15,315 bases of DNA from Firm-04 sp045627405. Lineage in GTDB: Bacteria; Bacillota; Clostridia; Oscillospirales; Ruminococcaceae. A model generated the notes under the pieces. The model was not told the origin of the DNA and searched no databases. It saw only the letters and a list, made by a program, of their open reading frames with translations. Shown here in pieces: positions 7,420-14,390 of this stretch. Each line of letters begins with the position of its first letter. Position 1 is the stretch's first letter. The stretch covers positions 1 through 15,315 of the forward strand of contig JAZQNP010000096.1 in assembly GCA_045627405.1 (NCBI GenBank), given 5' to 3'. The position numbers were made by a program, and so were the translations under genes.

Positions 7420-7686
7420 TTACTTACGCAGACCGAGTCTCTCGATCGTTGCACGGTAACGCTCGATGTCCTTCTTTTTCAGGTATGCGAGCAGATTACG
7501 GCGGCGACCGACCATCTTCAACAGACCACGGTAGGAATGATGATCCTGCTTATGGGTTTTGAGATGGGCGTTCAGGTCGTTGATCCGACGGGTCAGGATT
7601 GCGATCTGCACCTCAGGAGAAGCGGTATCGCCCTCGTGGGTTGCATTGGCAAGGATGACCTCTGTCTTCTCTTCCTTACGAAGCAT
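7420..7686 (-). CDS. rpsO: 30S ribosomal protein S15
   Basis: A primary 16S rRNA binding protein that nucleates assembly of the platform of the small subunit. Length (88 residues) is exactly the family norm. Recognisable S15 signatures include GDTASPEVQIAILTRRI, the LKTHKQDHHSYRGLL segment with the rRNA-contacting HKxDHHSxRGL motif, and VGRRRNLLAYLKKKD, ending RYRATIERLGLRK. The start has AGAGGTG 8 bases upstream. It is followed by pnp as in many bacteria. S15 often represses its own translation by binding an mRNA structure that mimics its rRNA site, and the leader here is structured. Confidence 0.98.
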   Translation of the reverse strand: MLRKEEKTEVILANATHEGDTASPEVQIAILTRRINDLNAHLKTHKQDHHSYRGLLKMVGRRRNLLAYLKKKDIERYRATIERLGLRK

Positions 7687-7723
7687 GGGATTTCACCTCT
7701 TTCTGAAAAATTACCTGAGAACA

Positions 7724-7796
7724 CAGATATAGGTACGGTGAAGCCTCTCCCACACAGCATATTTCTGCTGCATTTGCGGGCATATGCCTATATCCG
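7724..7796 (-). ncRNA. Structured rpsO 5' leader, possible S15 autoregulatory element
   Basis: The transcript from the promoter at 7813 has a roughly 120-base leader. GATATAGG and CCTATATC (7726-7733 and 7787-7794) form a perfect 8-bp closing stem. Inside are the hairpin CAGCA-6 bases-TGCTG (7755-7770) and flanking CCCGC/GTGGG pairing, leaving unpaired segments compatible with a multi-helix junction. S15 leaders in Firmicutes use a three-way junction mimicking 16S rRNA, so this element is a good candidate. The match to a described leader class was not tested. Confidence 0.45.
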
Positions 7797-7812
7797 AGTA
7801 AACGGCCTTTTT

Positions 7813-7841
7813 ATTATACCATATATGCGGTTCTTATCTAT
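7813..7841 (-). promoter_or_regulatory. rpsO promoter with extended -10 and weak -35
   Basis: On the minus strand the -10 is TATAAT (7813-7818), preceded by TG one base upstream (extended -10). The -35 position 17 bases further (7836-7841) reads ATAGAT and is far from consensus. A promoter of this kind is commonly helped by an activator, and four 11-bp repeats begin right at the -35. Confidence 0.7.
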
Positions 7842-7878
7842 GAATCCAATATGAATATTTTATGAACAGATTGTGAAT
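7839..7878 (-). promoter_or_regulatory. Four tandem 11-bp repeats, candidate OmpR-type regulator site
   Basis: On the plus strand TATGAAT occurs at 7839 and 7850, TATGAAC at 7861 and TGTGAAT at 7872: four copies at exact 11-bp steps. Read on the minus strand this is TTCACA or TTCATA repeated with 5-base spacers. This matches the geometry of PhoP/PhoB/VanR-type response-regulator boxes (direct repeats, one per helical turn). The array overlaps the poor -35 of the rpsO promoter and lies directly after the histidine kinase gene. Confidence 0.6.
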
Positions 7879-7896
7879 TACGGCATGGAACCGTCC

Positions 7897-10380
7897 TTAT
7901 ACTACACTGTCCGGAAGCAGAGGCGGTTCTTCATAACGCGGGAATTGCAGGGATGCTTTGAAGAGGTCGCCGTCCACGCTGAGTGTCAGCGTGCCGCCTT
8001 GCAGCGCGGCGAGGTCGCGTGCGATGGAAAGCCCCAGTCCGCTGCCTTCTGTATGGCGGGAGGCATCTCCGCGCACAAAGCGTTCCATCAGTTCATCGGG
8101 GGAGATGTTCAGCGGTGCGGCGGAGACATTTTTCATGGAGATGCAGACCTCCTGCTCACCGGCATTGACATCCAGATAGATCCGTGTGCCGGACATCGCG
8201 TATTTGCAGGCGTTGTTCAGCAGATTGTCAAAAATGCGCCAGCTGAGCCTGCCGTCCGCGAGAATACAGACCGGCAGCTCCGGCATGTGCATGACGAGTT
8301 CCAGACCGCGTTCGCGCAGCCGTTCATCGTATTCGCCGGAGAACTGCCCCAGCAGCACCTGCACATTGGTCACCTGCATTTCAACCGCGATATTGCCGGT
8401 CGAGGCTTTGGAGGCGTCCACGAGGTCGGTCGTCAGCTTTTTCAGCCGTGCCGCCTGCCGCCGCAGCACATCGAGATATTCCCCGGCAGTCTCGCTCTGC
8501 ATCGGCTCGCGGCTCAGCAGATCAACATAGTTCACAATGGAGGTCAGCGGTGTTTTGAGATCGTGAGAGACATTGGTAATCAGCTCCGTGCGCATCCGTT
8601 CCGCTTTGATCTGCTCTGCGACCATCGTGCTGACGGTGTCGGTCAGCGTATTGAGTTCGGTGTCGAAGCGGAGGAAATCACCTGCCAGCGGAATGAGATA
8701 CCGGCGCGGCGTGAAGTCGCCCTGCTCGATTTGCACCAGATGCTGATGCAGGGTGAAGTAGGAATACATGCAGTACAGGATGAACAGCAGTGCCAGCAGA
8801 TCCAGCCCGATTGCAGGAATGATGAGCACGGAGCGCGTGGCGAAGGCAACGGCGTTGAAGATGCCGAGTACGGTTGCTGCGGCTGCCGCGGCAATGCAGC
8901 TTCCCGTGCGGTGACGAAACAGCGAAAAGATGCTGCGAAAGAGACGCACAATCCCGAAACTGCTCCAAAACGTGCCGGATTTTATGCGGATCGCCGTCGT
9001 ATAGAGCCAGAGCACGGCGAGTACGGCAAGGCAGAGCAGCAGACCCAAGCCGAGCAAGCCCGGGACACGCCAGCTCCAATACCTGACCGCGTCCGTCAGA
9101 TAATACGCGGAGTTTACGACTGCAAAAAATGCGGCGATCGGCAGAATCCAGAAGAATTCGTACGGCAGCTTGTGAACGGTCGGGATCACGATGCTGGTGC
9201 TGCCTTCGGCATGTCCTGCGGCAGAACACATGGCAATCGCAGAAAGCACGGCTGCAATGCCGAACAGAAACAGTGCCGCCGTAATCCATGCCGCCTTGCC
9301 GCAGAGCAGCCTGAACGCCGGATAATTTGCGCGGATAGTGTCTGCTGCCGGCATATCTGTCGGCACCCAGACCGTCACGTTGAACATCTCGTATTCCGCT
9401 GCGGTTCCGTTCACTGTGACATCAAAGCCGGCGGAGAGCAGGGCTTCGAGTTCTTCATCAGCGGCGATGATCTCTTCTCCGCTTGTCTTTCGGTCTGCGT
9501 ATTCGCCCAGCGAAACCCATTCGACGTCCACGCTGTTGTAGCTGTCGATCCGCACGATCACACCGCTTGGAGCAGCGGAATCGTCCGGATCATCTGCGTC
9601 CTGTGCGCCGATGATCATATCGGGGAAGGCATTTTCCGCTTCCTCTCCGGTGACGATCGTCCAGCTTGCCTGTTCGCCGAACATCTCGTTGAAATCAAAG
9701 TCATTTGCGGTTTCCGCACTGTCAAACCAGACATATTTTGAGTCTGCATCGGAGGGGGTGGTGATTTCCAGTCCGTTTTCGTTTGCTTCCTGTACGCGGT
9801 CATCGGTGAAATACCAGATCTGAAAATCAGATTCCCGATCCAGCAGCTCCGCCATATTGGTCGATTCCAGCGTCCGATAGTCGTCAAAATGATGCTCGAC
9901 ACTGTAATTTCGTTCGGAGATTTTCGCCCAAACTGTGGTGTTGACAGAGCCGAGTTTTTCTGTGCGTTCCGCCGGGCCGTCCTCATTGGTCAGAACGACC
10001 TTGCCGCTGTTGTCCGTCGCATGAAACCGCAGATTTGTTTCTTCTGTGTTGTAATATTCCTGAAACAAGCGGAGAGCTATGCTGCGGCTGCTGGTAGAAC
10101 TGGAATAGTCTTGGTTATAATAATGGAGCGTATAACCGGTGCTGCTGTCCGTGTCTGCTGTTTGTACGGCAGCAGAAATATAATTGGTGAGATTATCCTC
10201 CTCCTGATACATCACACTCTGGACATATGCTTTTCCTGCGTCACCGGAATCGGAAAGCAGATTCAGTCTCGCCTCGATCGCAAAGCCGGCAGCCGAAATC
10301 AGCGTTCCCCAGCAAAAGACGGTTGTCAGCAGAATCAGCATCGCCTTTGCGGTGTTCGATTGTTTCCATGATTGATTCAT
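7897..10380 (-). CDS. Membrane sensor histidine kinase
   Basis: A two-component sensor of 827 residues. TM1 lies at about 14-35, followed by an extracytoplasmic domain of about 320 residues (36-360) with no recognised fold. Further hydrophobic segments at about 362-386, 407-429, 436-462, 494-515 and 517-542 give about six membrane passes. A HAMP-like linker (about 543-595) leads to a HisKA domain with SHDLKTP (His606 as phospho-acceptor). The ATPase domain has the N box (DNLLNNACKYA, about 718-728), the F-box region (ELMERFVRGD) and the G box (GSGLGLS, about 779-785). All catalytic motifs look intact. GCAGGTG lies 7 bases upstream of the ATG. It lies 34 bases after the response regulator gene and forms an operon with it. 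The large extracellular domain and the extra membrane segments are unusual relative to simple two-TM kinases. The ligand is unknown. Confidence 0.93.
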   Translation of the reverse strand: MNQSWKQSNTAKAMLILLTTVFCWGTLISAAGFAIEARLNLLSDSGDAGKAYVQSVMYQEEDNLTNYISAAVQTADTDSSTGYTLHYYNQDYSSSTSSRSIALRLFQEYYNTEETNLRFHATDNSGKVVLTNEDGPAERTEKLGSVNTTVWAKISERNYSVEHHFDDYRTLESTNMAELLDRESDFQIWYFTDDRVQEANENGLEITTPSDADSKYVWFDSAETANDFDFNEMFGEQASWTIVTGEEAENAFPDMIIGAQDADDPDDSAAPSGVIVRIDSYNSVDVEWVSLGEYADRKTSGEEIIAADEELEALLSAGFDVTVNGTAAEYEMFNVTVWVPTDMPAADTIRANYPAFRLLCGKAAWITAALFLFGIAAVLSAIAMCSAAGHAEGSTSIVIPTVHKLPYEFFWILPIAAFFAVVNSAYYLTDAVRYWSWRVPGLLGLGLLLCLAVLAVLWLYTTAIRIKSGTFWSSFGIVRLFRSIFSLFRHRTGSCIAAAAAATVLGIFNAVAFATRSVLIIPAIGLDLLALLFILYCMYSYFTLHQHLVQIEQGDFTPRRYLIPLAGDFLRFDTELNTLTDTVSTMVAEQIKAERMRTELITNVSHDLKTPLTSIVNYVDLLSREPMQSETAGEYLDVLRRQAARLKKLTTDLVDASKASTGNIAVEMQVTNVQVLLGQFSGEYDERLRERGLELVMHMPELPVCILADGRLSWRIFDNLLNNACKYAMSGTRIYLDVNAGEQEVCISMKNVSAAPLNISPDELMERFVRGDASRHTEGSGLGLSIARDLAALQGGTLTLSVDGDLFKASLQFPRYEEPPLLPDSVV

Positions 10381-10414
10381 AAGTATGCACCTGCCTTACT
10401 GCGTGAAAGGTCAT

Positions 10415-11110
10415 TCAGGGCTTTTCGAGCTTATAGCCCTGCCCCCAGACGACTTTAATCTGCCGCGGCTCCTGCGGATTGATTTCGAGCTTTTCGCGCA
10501 GATGCCGGATATGTACGGCGACGGTATTCTCCGAGCCGAGCGGATTGGCATGCCAGACCGCCTCATAGATTTCACGCGGAGAAAAGACCGTGCCGACATG
10601 GTGCATCAGCAGCGAGAGAATGTCAAATTCAATGGGTGTCAGGCTGACAGGTTCGCCGTCGAGTGCGGCAGATTTCGCTTTGGAGTCGAGTGTGATGCTG
10701 CCGACGGTCAGCAGATCGGGATTTTCCTGCTCGGCTGCGGCACCGAGCCGCAGATAGCGGCGAAGCTGAGAGCGCACCCTTGCGACGACCTCAGCCGGCG
10801 AAAAGGGCTTTGTAATATAGTCATCCGCGCCGACATTCAGCCCCAGAATCTTGTCGGAATCCTCCGATTTTGCCGTCAGCAGAATCACCGGAACATTGCT
10901 GAATTTCCGGATCTCGGTCATCGCCTCGATGCCGTCCATCTCCGGCATCATAATATCCATCAGAATGAGCTGGATTTCACCGCTGCGCGCCGCCTCGACC
11001 GCTTCTTTACCGGAGTAGGCTCTGACGGTTTCCCAGCCCTCCGCCGAAAGATAGATGTGCAGTGCCGAAACAATGTCGCGCTCGTCATCACAGATCAGAA
11101 TTTTCTCCAT
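10415..11110 (-). CDS. OmpR/VanR-family response regulator
   Basis: A 231-residue transcription factor controlled by phosphorylation from the adjacent kinase. The receiver domain (about 2-118) has the acidic pair D8-D9, phospho-acceptor D52 (LILMDIMMPEMDG), the switch threonine T79 and the conserved K101 (TKPFSP). The C-terminal winged helix (about 134-231) carries LTPIEFDILSLLMHHVGTVFSPREIYEAVW and VAVHIRHLREKLE, the OmpR-type DNA-binding signature, ending in WGQGYKLE. The start at 11110 is chosen over a frame 20 codons longer because AAAGGA lies about 10 bases upstream and the longer form would begin before the promoter start site. It probably binds direct repeats, and candidate repeats lie at 7839-7878. 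Confidence 0.95.
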   Translation of the reverse strand: MEKILICDDERDIVSALHIYLSAEGWETVRAYSGKEAVEAARSGEIQLILMDIMMPEMDGIEAMTEIRKFSNVPVILLTAKSEDSDKILGLNVGADDYITKPFSPAEVVARVRSQLRRYLRLGAAAEQENPDLLTVGSITLDSKAKSAALDGEPVSLTPIEFDILSLLMHHVGTVFSPREIYEAVWHANPLGSENTVAVHIRHLREKLEINPQEPRQIKVVWGQGYKLEKP

Positions 11111-11141
11111 AGTTTTGTCATCCTTTCCGGTTGTTGCTTTT

Positions 11142-11170
11142 ATTATACAATTTTCCCGCCAAATATGCAA
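11142..11170 (-). promoter_or_regulatory. Promoter of the two-component operon
   Basis: On the minus strand: -35 TTGCAT (11165-11170), 17-base spacer, -10 TATAAT (11142-11147), about 32 bases before the response regulator ATG. It diverges from the sigma factor promoter 50 bases away, so one regulator could control both. Confidence 0.7.
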
Positions 11171-11176
11171 GAGGCG

Positions 11177-11219
11177 TTCATGAAGACTTTTTTAAGATTG
11201 TTTTTTTAAATTCATAAAG
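11177..11219. promoter_or_regulatory. AT-rich spacer with repeated TTCATRAAG between divergent promoters
   Basis: The segment between the two -35 boxes contains TTCATGAAG (11177-11185) and TTCATAAAG (11211-11219), the second directly abutting the sigma factor -35, plus two near-identical T-rich blocks (TTTTTTAAGATT and TTTTTTTAAATT). TTCATA is also the unit of the repeat array at 7839-7878. This makes it a candidate autoregulatory site, although the spacing here is not a clean 11 bp. Confidence 0.35.
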
Positions 11220-11248
11220 TTGACGGGTATGTATCTTTATGATATGAT
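11220..11248 (+). promoter_or_regulatory. Promoter of the sigma factor operon
   Basis: -35 TTGACG (11220-11225), 17-base spacer, -10 TATGAT (11243-11248). The predicted start is near 11255, giving a roughly 50-base leader before the GTG at 11305. It is a housekeeping-type promoter, so the ECF factor need not drive its own gene. Confidence 0.7.
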
Positions 11249-11304
11249 GGAGGAGAAATCTGTTACCTTTTCAGAGAAACCTGCGACCTAGTATATGAAA
11301 GGCG

Positions 11305-11889
11305 GTGAGGAAAACGAACGATGTAACCGATCTCAGAATCATTGCTCTGCTGCAAAAGCGGGATGAAGCGGCATTATCCCTGCTGGAACAAACCTACGGC
11401 GTGCTCTGCCGCAGCGTTGCCTGTGAGATGCTCGGCAGCAGGGAGGATGCGGAGGAGTGCGTCAATGACGCGCTGATGAAGCTCTGGGAAAGCGTGCCGC
11501 CTTTGAAGCCCGACTGTCTGCGCGCATATTTTGTCACGCTGACGCGGCGTGCGGCGATCGGCCGTTACCGCAGTCTAACAGCGCAGCGGCGCGGCGGACG
11601 TACCGGCGGACAGTTTGCCGAAGCTCTCGACGAGCTCTCCGATACGCTTGTCTCTTCGGAACAGGTCGAGCAGCAGGTGGAGCAGCGGCAGCTGCAAGCG
11701 GCAATCGAGCGTTTTCTCGCCTCGCTTCCGCCGCAGCAGCGCACTGTATTCATGCAGCGGTACTGGCTTTCGGATCCGGTCAAAACCGTTGCGAAGTCGC
11801 ATGGCATGAGCATCGGCAAGGTCAAGATGATGCTGATGCGCACACGCAGAAAGTTGCAGGCTTTTCTGCAAGAGGAGGGATTATTATGA
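11305..11889 (+). CDS. ECF-type (sigma-70 family) RNA polymerase sigma factor
   Basis: A 194-residue two-domain sigma factor that would redirect RNA polymerase to a small regulon. Region 2 is at about 18-85 (LEQTYGVLCRSVACEMLGSREDAEECVNDALMKLW, the -10 and core-binding part). A variable linker follows, then region 4 at about 130-187 (FLASLPPQQRTVFMQRYWLSDPVKTVAKSHGMSIGKVKMMLMRTRRKLQ, a helix-turn-helix for the -35). Length is normal for ECF factors. The start is uncertain: the only good candidate is GTG at 11305, with AAAGG just 2-3 bases upstream, an unusually tight spacing. The nearby ATG at 11295 is in another frame. The stop overlaps the ATG of the next gene (ATGA), which strongly suggests co-translation with its likely anti-sigma factor. 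Confidence 0.88.
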   Translation: MRKTNDVTDLRIIALLQKRDEAALSLLEQTYGVLCRSVACEMLGSREDAEECVNDALMKLWESVPPLKPDCLRAYFVTLTRRAAIGRYRSLTAQRRGGRTGGQFAEALDELSDTLVSSEQVEQQVEQRQLQAAIERFLASLPPQQRTVFMQRYWLSDPVKTVAKSHGMSIGKVKMMLMRTRRKLQAFLQEEGLL

Positions 11890-13022
11890 AGATGAATCCG
11901 ATGGATTTCATGGAAACGCTCGGAGAAGTCCGGGAGACATATGTGGAAGAAGTGCTGGATGCAAAGGAAGGCAGAGGAATGGTCAGACAACGGCAACGCT
12001 GGTCGCTGCTGCCCGCATTCGGTATCCTCTGCGGCGCGGCGGTCTGCGCGGTCATGGTGTTCGGTATCTGGTCGGTGAAGCATCCGGAAGCGATGCGCAG
12101 GACACCGGCAGCAGACTCTGCGGCGAGTTCCGCAGAGCAGGACGCAATGGCATCAGAAGCCGAGCGGTCTTCGACAGAGATCGTACCGGCGGCACAAACA
12201 GAGATCATCACGGAGATCGGAACCGCACTGAAAGAGGACGGAGAAACCGGAACAGGAGAAAGAGGCATCATCGCCGAGATCAAAACGGGTACGCTGACGG
12301 AAACCGGCTGCACGCTGATTCTTACGAACATTTCTGATACTACACTGTGCTTCGGCAACTGCTGGGAGGTAGCGGACGCAGCAACCGGCAAAGCCCTTAC
12401 GCCCAATCAAGTGATGGTATGGAACGATCTTGCGTGGGAACTGGACAGCGGTGCTTCGCAGGAGATCACGATCAACTGGCAGCCGTATTACAGTGAATTG
12501 CCAAACGGCAGCTATCTGCTCAGGTTCGGTGATGCCGGTATATGGGATATTTCCGTGCCGTTTGAGATCACCGGCGGACAGACTGCGCAGACCGCAACAA
12601 CCACCGTGACCGGCACCGACACGACGCCGGTTGCCACTACGACAGTCACGACAGTCACCGCTGTCACCTCGGCGGCAGCGCAGCCAAAGGAGAACACAGA
12701 GAATACCGGCAGTGTGTCTGTCATTGCATCATTTCGGCTGGATATGGGCTGTCAGCCGGCAAGGCTGACAGAAGAAGAATCCGCAAACGTATATGCGTTG
12801 ATCGACGCATTGGAGCTGACACCGATCTCGGAGTATGAGGGAAGCCGGCGCGCTTCGGAACTGACCGGCGGATGTTATTATATTGAAACGAACAATGAGA
12901 CTTGGAAGCTCTGGAATGAGAAACTGATTTATCAGAATGGTCAGTGGTATACCGATGAGGGCGACACCGTCAAGGCGTTCCTCGATGAGGTTATCCGTCT
13001 GATCGGCATATATCAGCCGTAA
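11886..13022 (+). CDS. Single-pass membrane protein with Ig-like ectodomain, putative anti-sigma factor
   Basis: A 378-residue protein. Residues 1-39 are a short cytoplasmic helical segment (MDFMETLGEVRETYVEEVLDAK), about 40-63 is one membrane helix, and the rest is outside. The ectodomain has an Ala/Ser/Glu-rich stalk (about 70-125), an immunoglobulin-like beta domain (about 127-228, with NGSYLLRFGDAG near its end), a Thr/Val linker (about 231-265) and a C-terminal domain of about 100 residues (276-378) that I do not recognise. The ATGA overlap with the sigma gene and the single-pass topology fit an anti-sigma factor that holds the sigma at the membrane and senses an outside signal. No zinc-binding anti-sigma motif (HxxxCxxC) is visible, so the sigma-binding mode is inferred. 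A terminator follows directly. Confidence 0.75.
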   Translation: MKMNPMDFMETLGEVRETYVEEVLDAKEGRGMVRQRQRWSLLPAFGILCGAAVCAVMVFGIWSVKHPEAMRRTPAADSAASSAEQDAMASEAERSSTEIVPAAQTEIITEIGTALKEDGETGTGERGIIAEIKTGTLTETGCTLILTNISDTTLCFGNCWEVADAATGKALTPNQVMVWNDLAWELDSGASQEITINWQPYYSELPNGSYLLRFGDAGIWDISVPFEITGGQTAQTATTTVTGTDTTPVATTTVTTVTAVTSAAAQPKENTENTGSVSVIASFRLDMGCQPARLTEEESANVYALIDALELTPISEYEGSRRASELTGGCYYIETNNETWKLWNEKLIYQNGQWYTDEGDTVKAFLDEVIRLIGIYQP

Positions 13023-13034
13023 CCGCACAAAGAA

Positions 13035-13070
13035 GCCCCCGTTTCTCCGCGCAGGCAGAGGAACGGGGGC
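13035..13070. terminator. Bidirectional terminator between convergent genes
   Basis: GCCCCCGTT and AACGGGGGC form a perfect 9-bp GC-rich stem with an 18-base loop containing a partial inner stem. The plus strand continues ATTTCATT and the minus strand TTCTTTG, so the T runs are modest. It sits between the anti-sigma stop and the permease stop and can serve both. Confidence 0.75.
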
Positions 13071-13089
13071 ATTTCATTCGGAAGAAGCA

Positions 13090-14235
13090 TCAGAAAAAGG
13101 GCCATCTGCTGAGCAGCAGACCGGGGATGACAACGATTGCAAAGAATGCCCAGCTTATGAGCGTAAATACGAGGATAAACCGTTTGCCGTTCTGCGGATA
13201 TTCGCGCACATAGATACGGTAATTGATGACCGAGGCAAGCGATCCGATGAGGGAGCAAAGTCCTGCCGTATCCGCGCCGTAGATCAGTCCGGCGGCGTTT
13301 TCCGTGAAGGGATACAGCACGATGGACGCAGGCACATTGGAAATGATCTGACTGAGTCCGATTGCCCACCAGTATTCATGTCCGGCGACTGCGCGCTGCA
13401 ACAGATTCGCGATGTGCGGATTGGCTGCGACGGAAGAAGAAAAAACAAAGAAACAGAAGAAGGTGACAATCAGCACATAGTCAACCTTGCGGAACATCTG
13501 CCGGTCCACTGCGGCGATCACTGCAAGAACGGTGATGACAGAAAGATACCAAAGCTGTGTCCGCGTCACGATGGTGAGGAGAATCAGCGCGAAAAGCAAA
13601 AGGTAAGTAATGCGGAACCGCCGCCGTTCCGGCGTTTGCCGCGGTGCGGTTTCAGCGGCAGAAAACTCGATGGTTTCGTGCAGATTTTTGCGGTACAGCA
13701 CGCAGACAAACACGATCAGCAGCACCGCAGACATTGCGCAGAGCGGCAGCATATGCAGCATAAACTGCCAGACACTCGTGCCGAACTGCGAGAACAAAAA
13801 CAGATTTTGCGGGCTGCCGAAGGGCATCAGCAGGGAACCGCGGATTGCCGCGATATTCTCCATGGAGATCACCGGCAGGATGTATTGCTCCTTTTTCCCG
13901 GCACGGAAAATCAGGATTGTCAGCGGCACAAAGATCACGAGCGAGACGTCATTCGTCACGAACATGGATGAAAAAAACACGCCGAAAATCAGAAAGAAGG
14001 AGATGCTGGCTGTATGCCGGCGTCTGGCACAAAAGCGCACCAGCGGATTCAGGATATGCTCCTGTTTGAATCCTTCCAGCACGCAGAGCATCATCAGCAG
14101 TGTACCGAGCGTGCGCCAGTCAATGCCGCGAAGCAGATCCAAAGAGGGCGGCGTGATAAACAGGCTGAGAACTGCCGCGGCTGCCGAAACAGTCAGCATC
14201 GGTTCTCTTTTCAGAAATTGCTTGATTTTCTCCAT
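13090..14235 (-). CDS. SLC13/ArsB-NhaD-like ion or anion permease
   Basis: An integral membrane transporter of 381 residues with about ten hydrophobic segments, recognised as a member of the ion transporter superfamily (CitMHS/ArsB/NhaD/SLC13 type). Visible signatures are FFSSMFVTNDVSLVIFVPLT (about 87-106; the TND motif recalls the helical hairpin of this superfamily) and the later SQIISNVPASIVLYPF (about 293-308), the second NxP hairpin. MPFGSPQNLFLF (about 136-147) is also typical of ArsB/SLC13 proteins. It is slightly shorter than ArsB (about 430). Substrate (arsenite, Na+/H+, dicarboxylate or other) cannot be told. AAGGA lies 6 bases before the ATG. Upstream is a short promoter-hairpin-terminator unit that may be its regulatory leader. 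Confidence 0.85.
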   Translation of the reverse strand: MEKIKQFLKREPMLTVSAAAAVLSLFITPPSLDLLRGIDWRTLGTLLMMLCVLEGFKQEHILNPLVRFCARRRHTASISFFLIFGVFFSSMFVTNDVSLVIFVPLTILIFRAGKKEQYILPVISMENIAAIRGSLLMPFGSPQNLFLFSQFGTSVWQFMLHMLPLCAMSAVLLIVFVCVLYRKNLHETIEFSAAETAPRQTPERRRFRITYLLLFALILLTIVTRTQLWYLSVITVLAVIAAVDRQMFRKVDYVLIVTFFCFFVFSSSVAANPHIANLLQRAVAGHEYWWAIGLSQIISNVPASIVLYPFTENAAGLIYGADTAGLCSLIGSLASVINYRIYVREYPQNGKRFILVFTLISWAFFAIVVIPGLLLSRWPFF

Positions 14236-14298
14236 ACGGAATCCTTATTATCAGAAGAGATCGGCGGACGTGTGCGTATGCACCTGCCGGAGTGACGG

Positions 14299-14327
14299 AA
14301 AAAAGCACCCGCCGGTTGGCAGGTGCT
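14299..14327 (-). terminator. Intrinsic terminator ahead of the permease gene
   Basis: AGCACCTGCC and GGCGGGTGCT form a 10-bp stem (one G-T pair) around a 4-base loop, followed on the minus strand by six T residues. It lies between the perfect promoter at 14405-14433 and the permease ATG at 14235. It either ends a small RNA or gates read-through into the permease. GGCAGGTGC at 14280-14288 (minus strand) could compete for the first arm. Confidence 0.85.
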
Positions 14328-14330
14328 TGC

Positions 14331-14353
14331 TGGTTGGGGTGGAAGGATTTGAA
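14331..14353 (-). other. tRNA 3'-end-like segment, possible attachment site
   Basis: On the minus strand these 23 bases read like the end of a tRNA: a TTCAAATCC T-arm half, TTCC, then an ACCCCAA acceptor strand and an encoded CCA, with a terminator following as after a tRNA gene. The 5' side of a tRNA is absent: no matching TGGGGT acceptor strand, D-arm or anticodon arm precedes it. The break falls at the T-loop, where many tyrosine recombinases integrate, and a truncated integrase lies 230 bases away. A chance resemblance inside a hairpin remains possible. Confidence 0.4.
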
Positions 14354-14390
14354 AATTCATCCCTCCCAACGTAGCCAGTGCCTTGTATTC

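Noticed and set aside
7873..9741. A 622-codon open frame on the plus strand opposite the histidine kinase
   Set aside because: It is antisense to intact kinase motifs and has an H/R/Q/C/G-rich composition typical of shadow frames.
11111..11170. Upstream ATG extending the response regulator by 20 residues
   Set aside because: It would begin inside the -35 box. The receiver domain naturally starts at MEKILICDDE with a ribosome binding site.
10385..11209. A 274-codon plus-strand frame opposite the response regulator
   Set aside because: The minus-strand response regulator has complete receiver and winged-helix motifs with start signals. The opposite frame has none.
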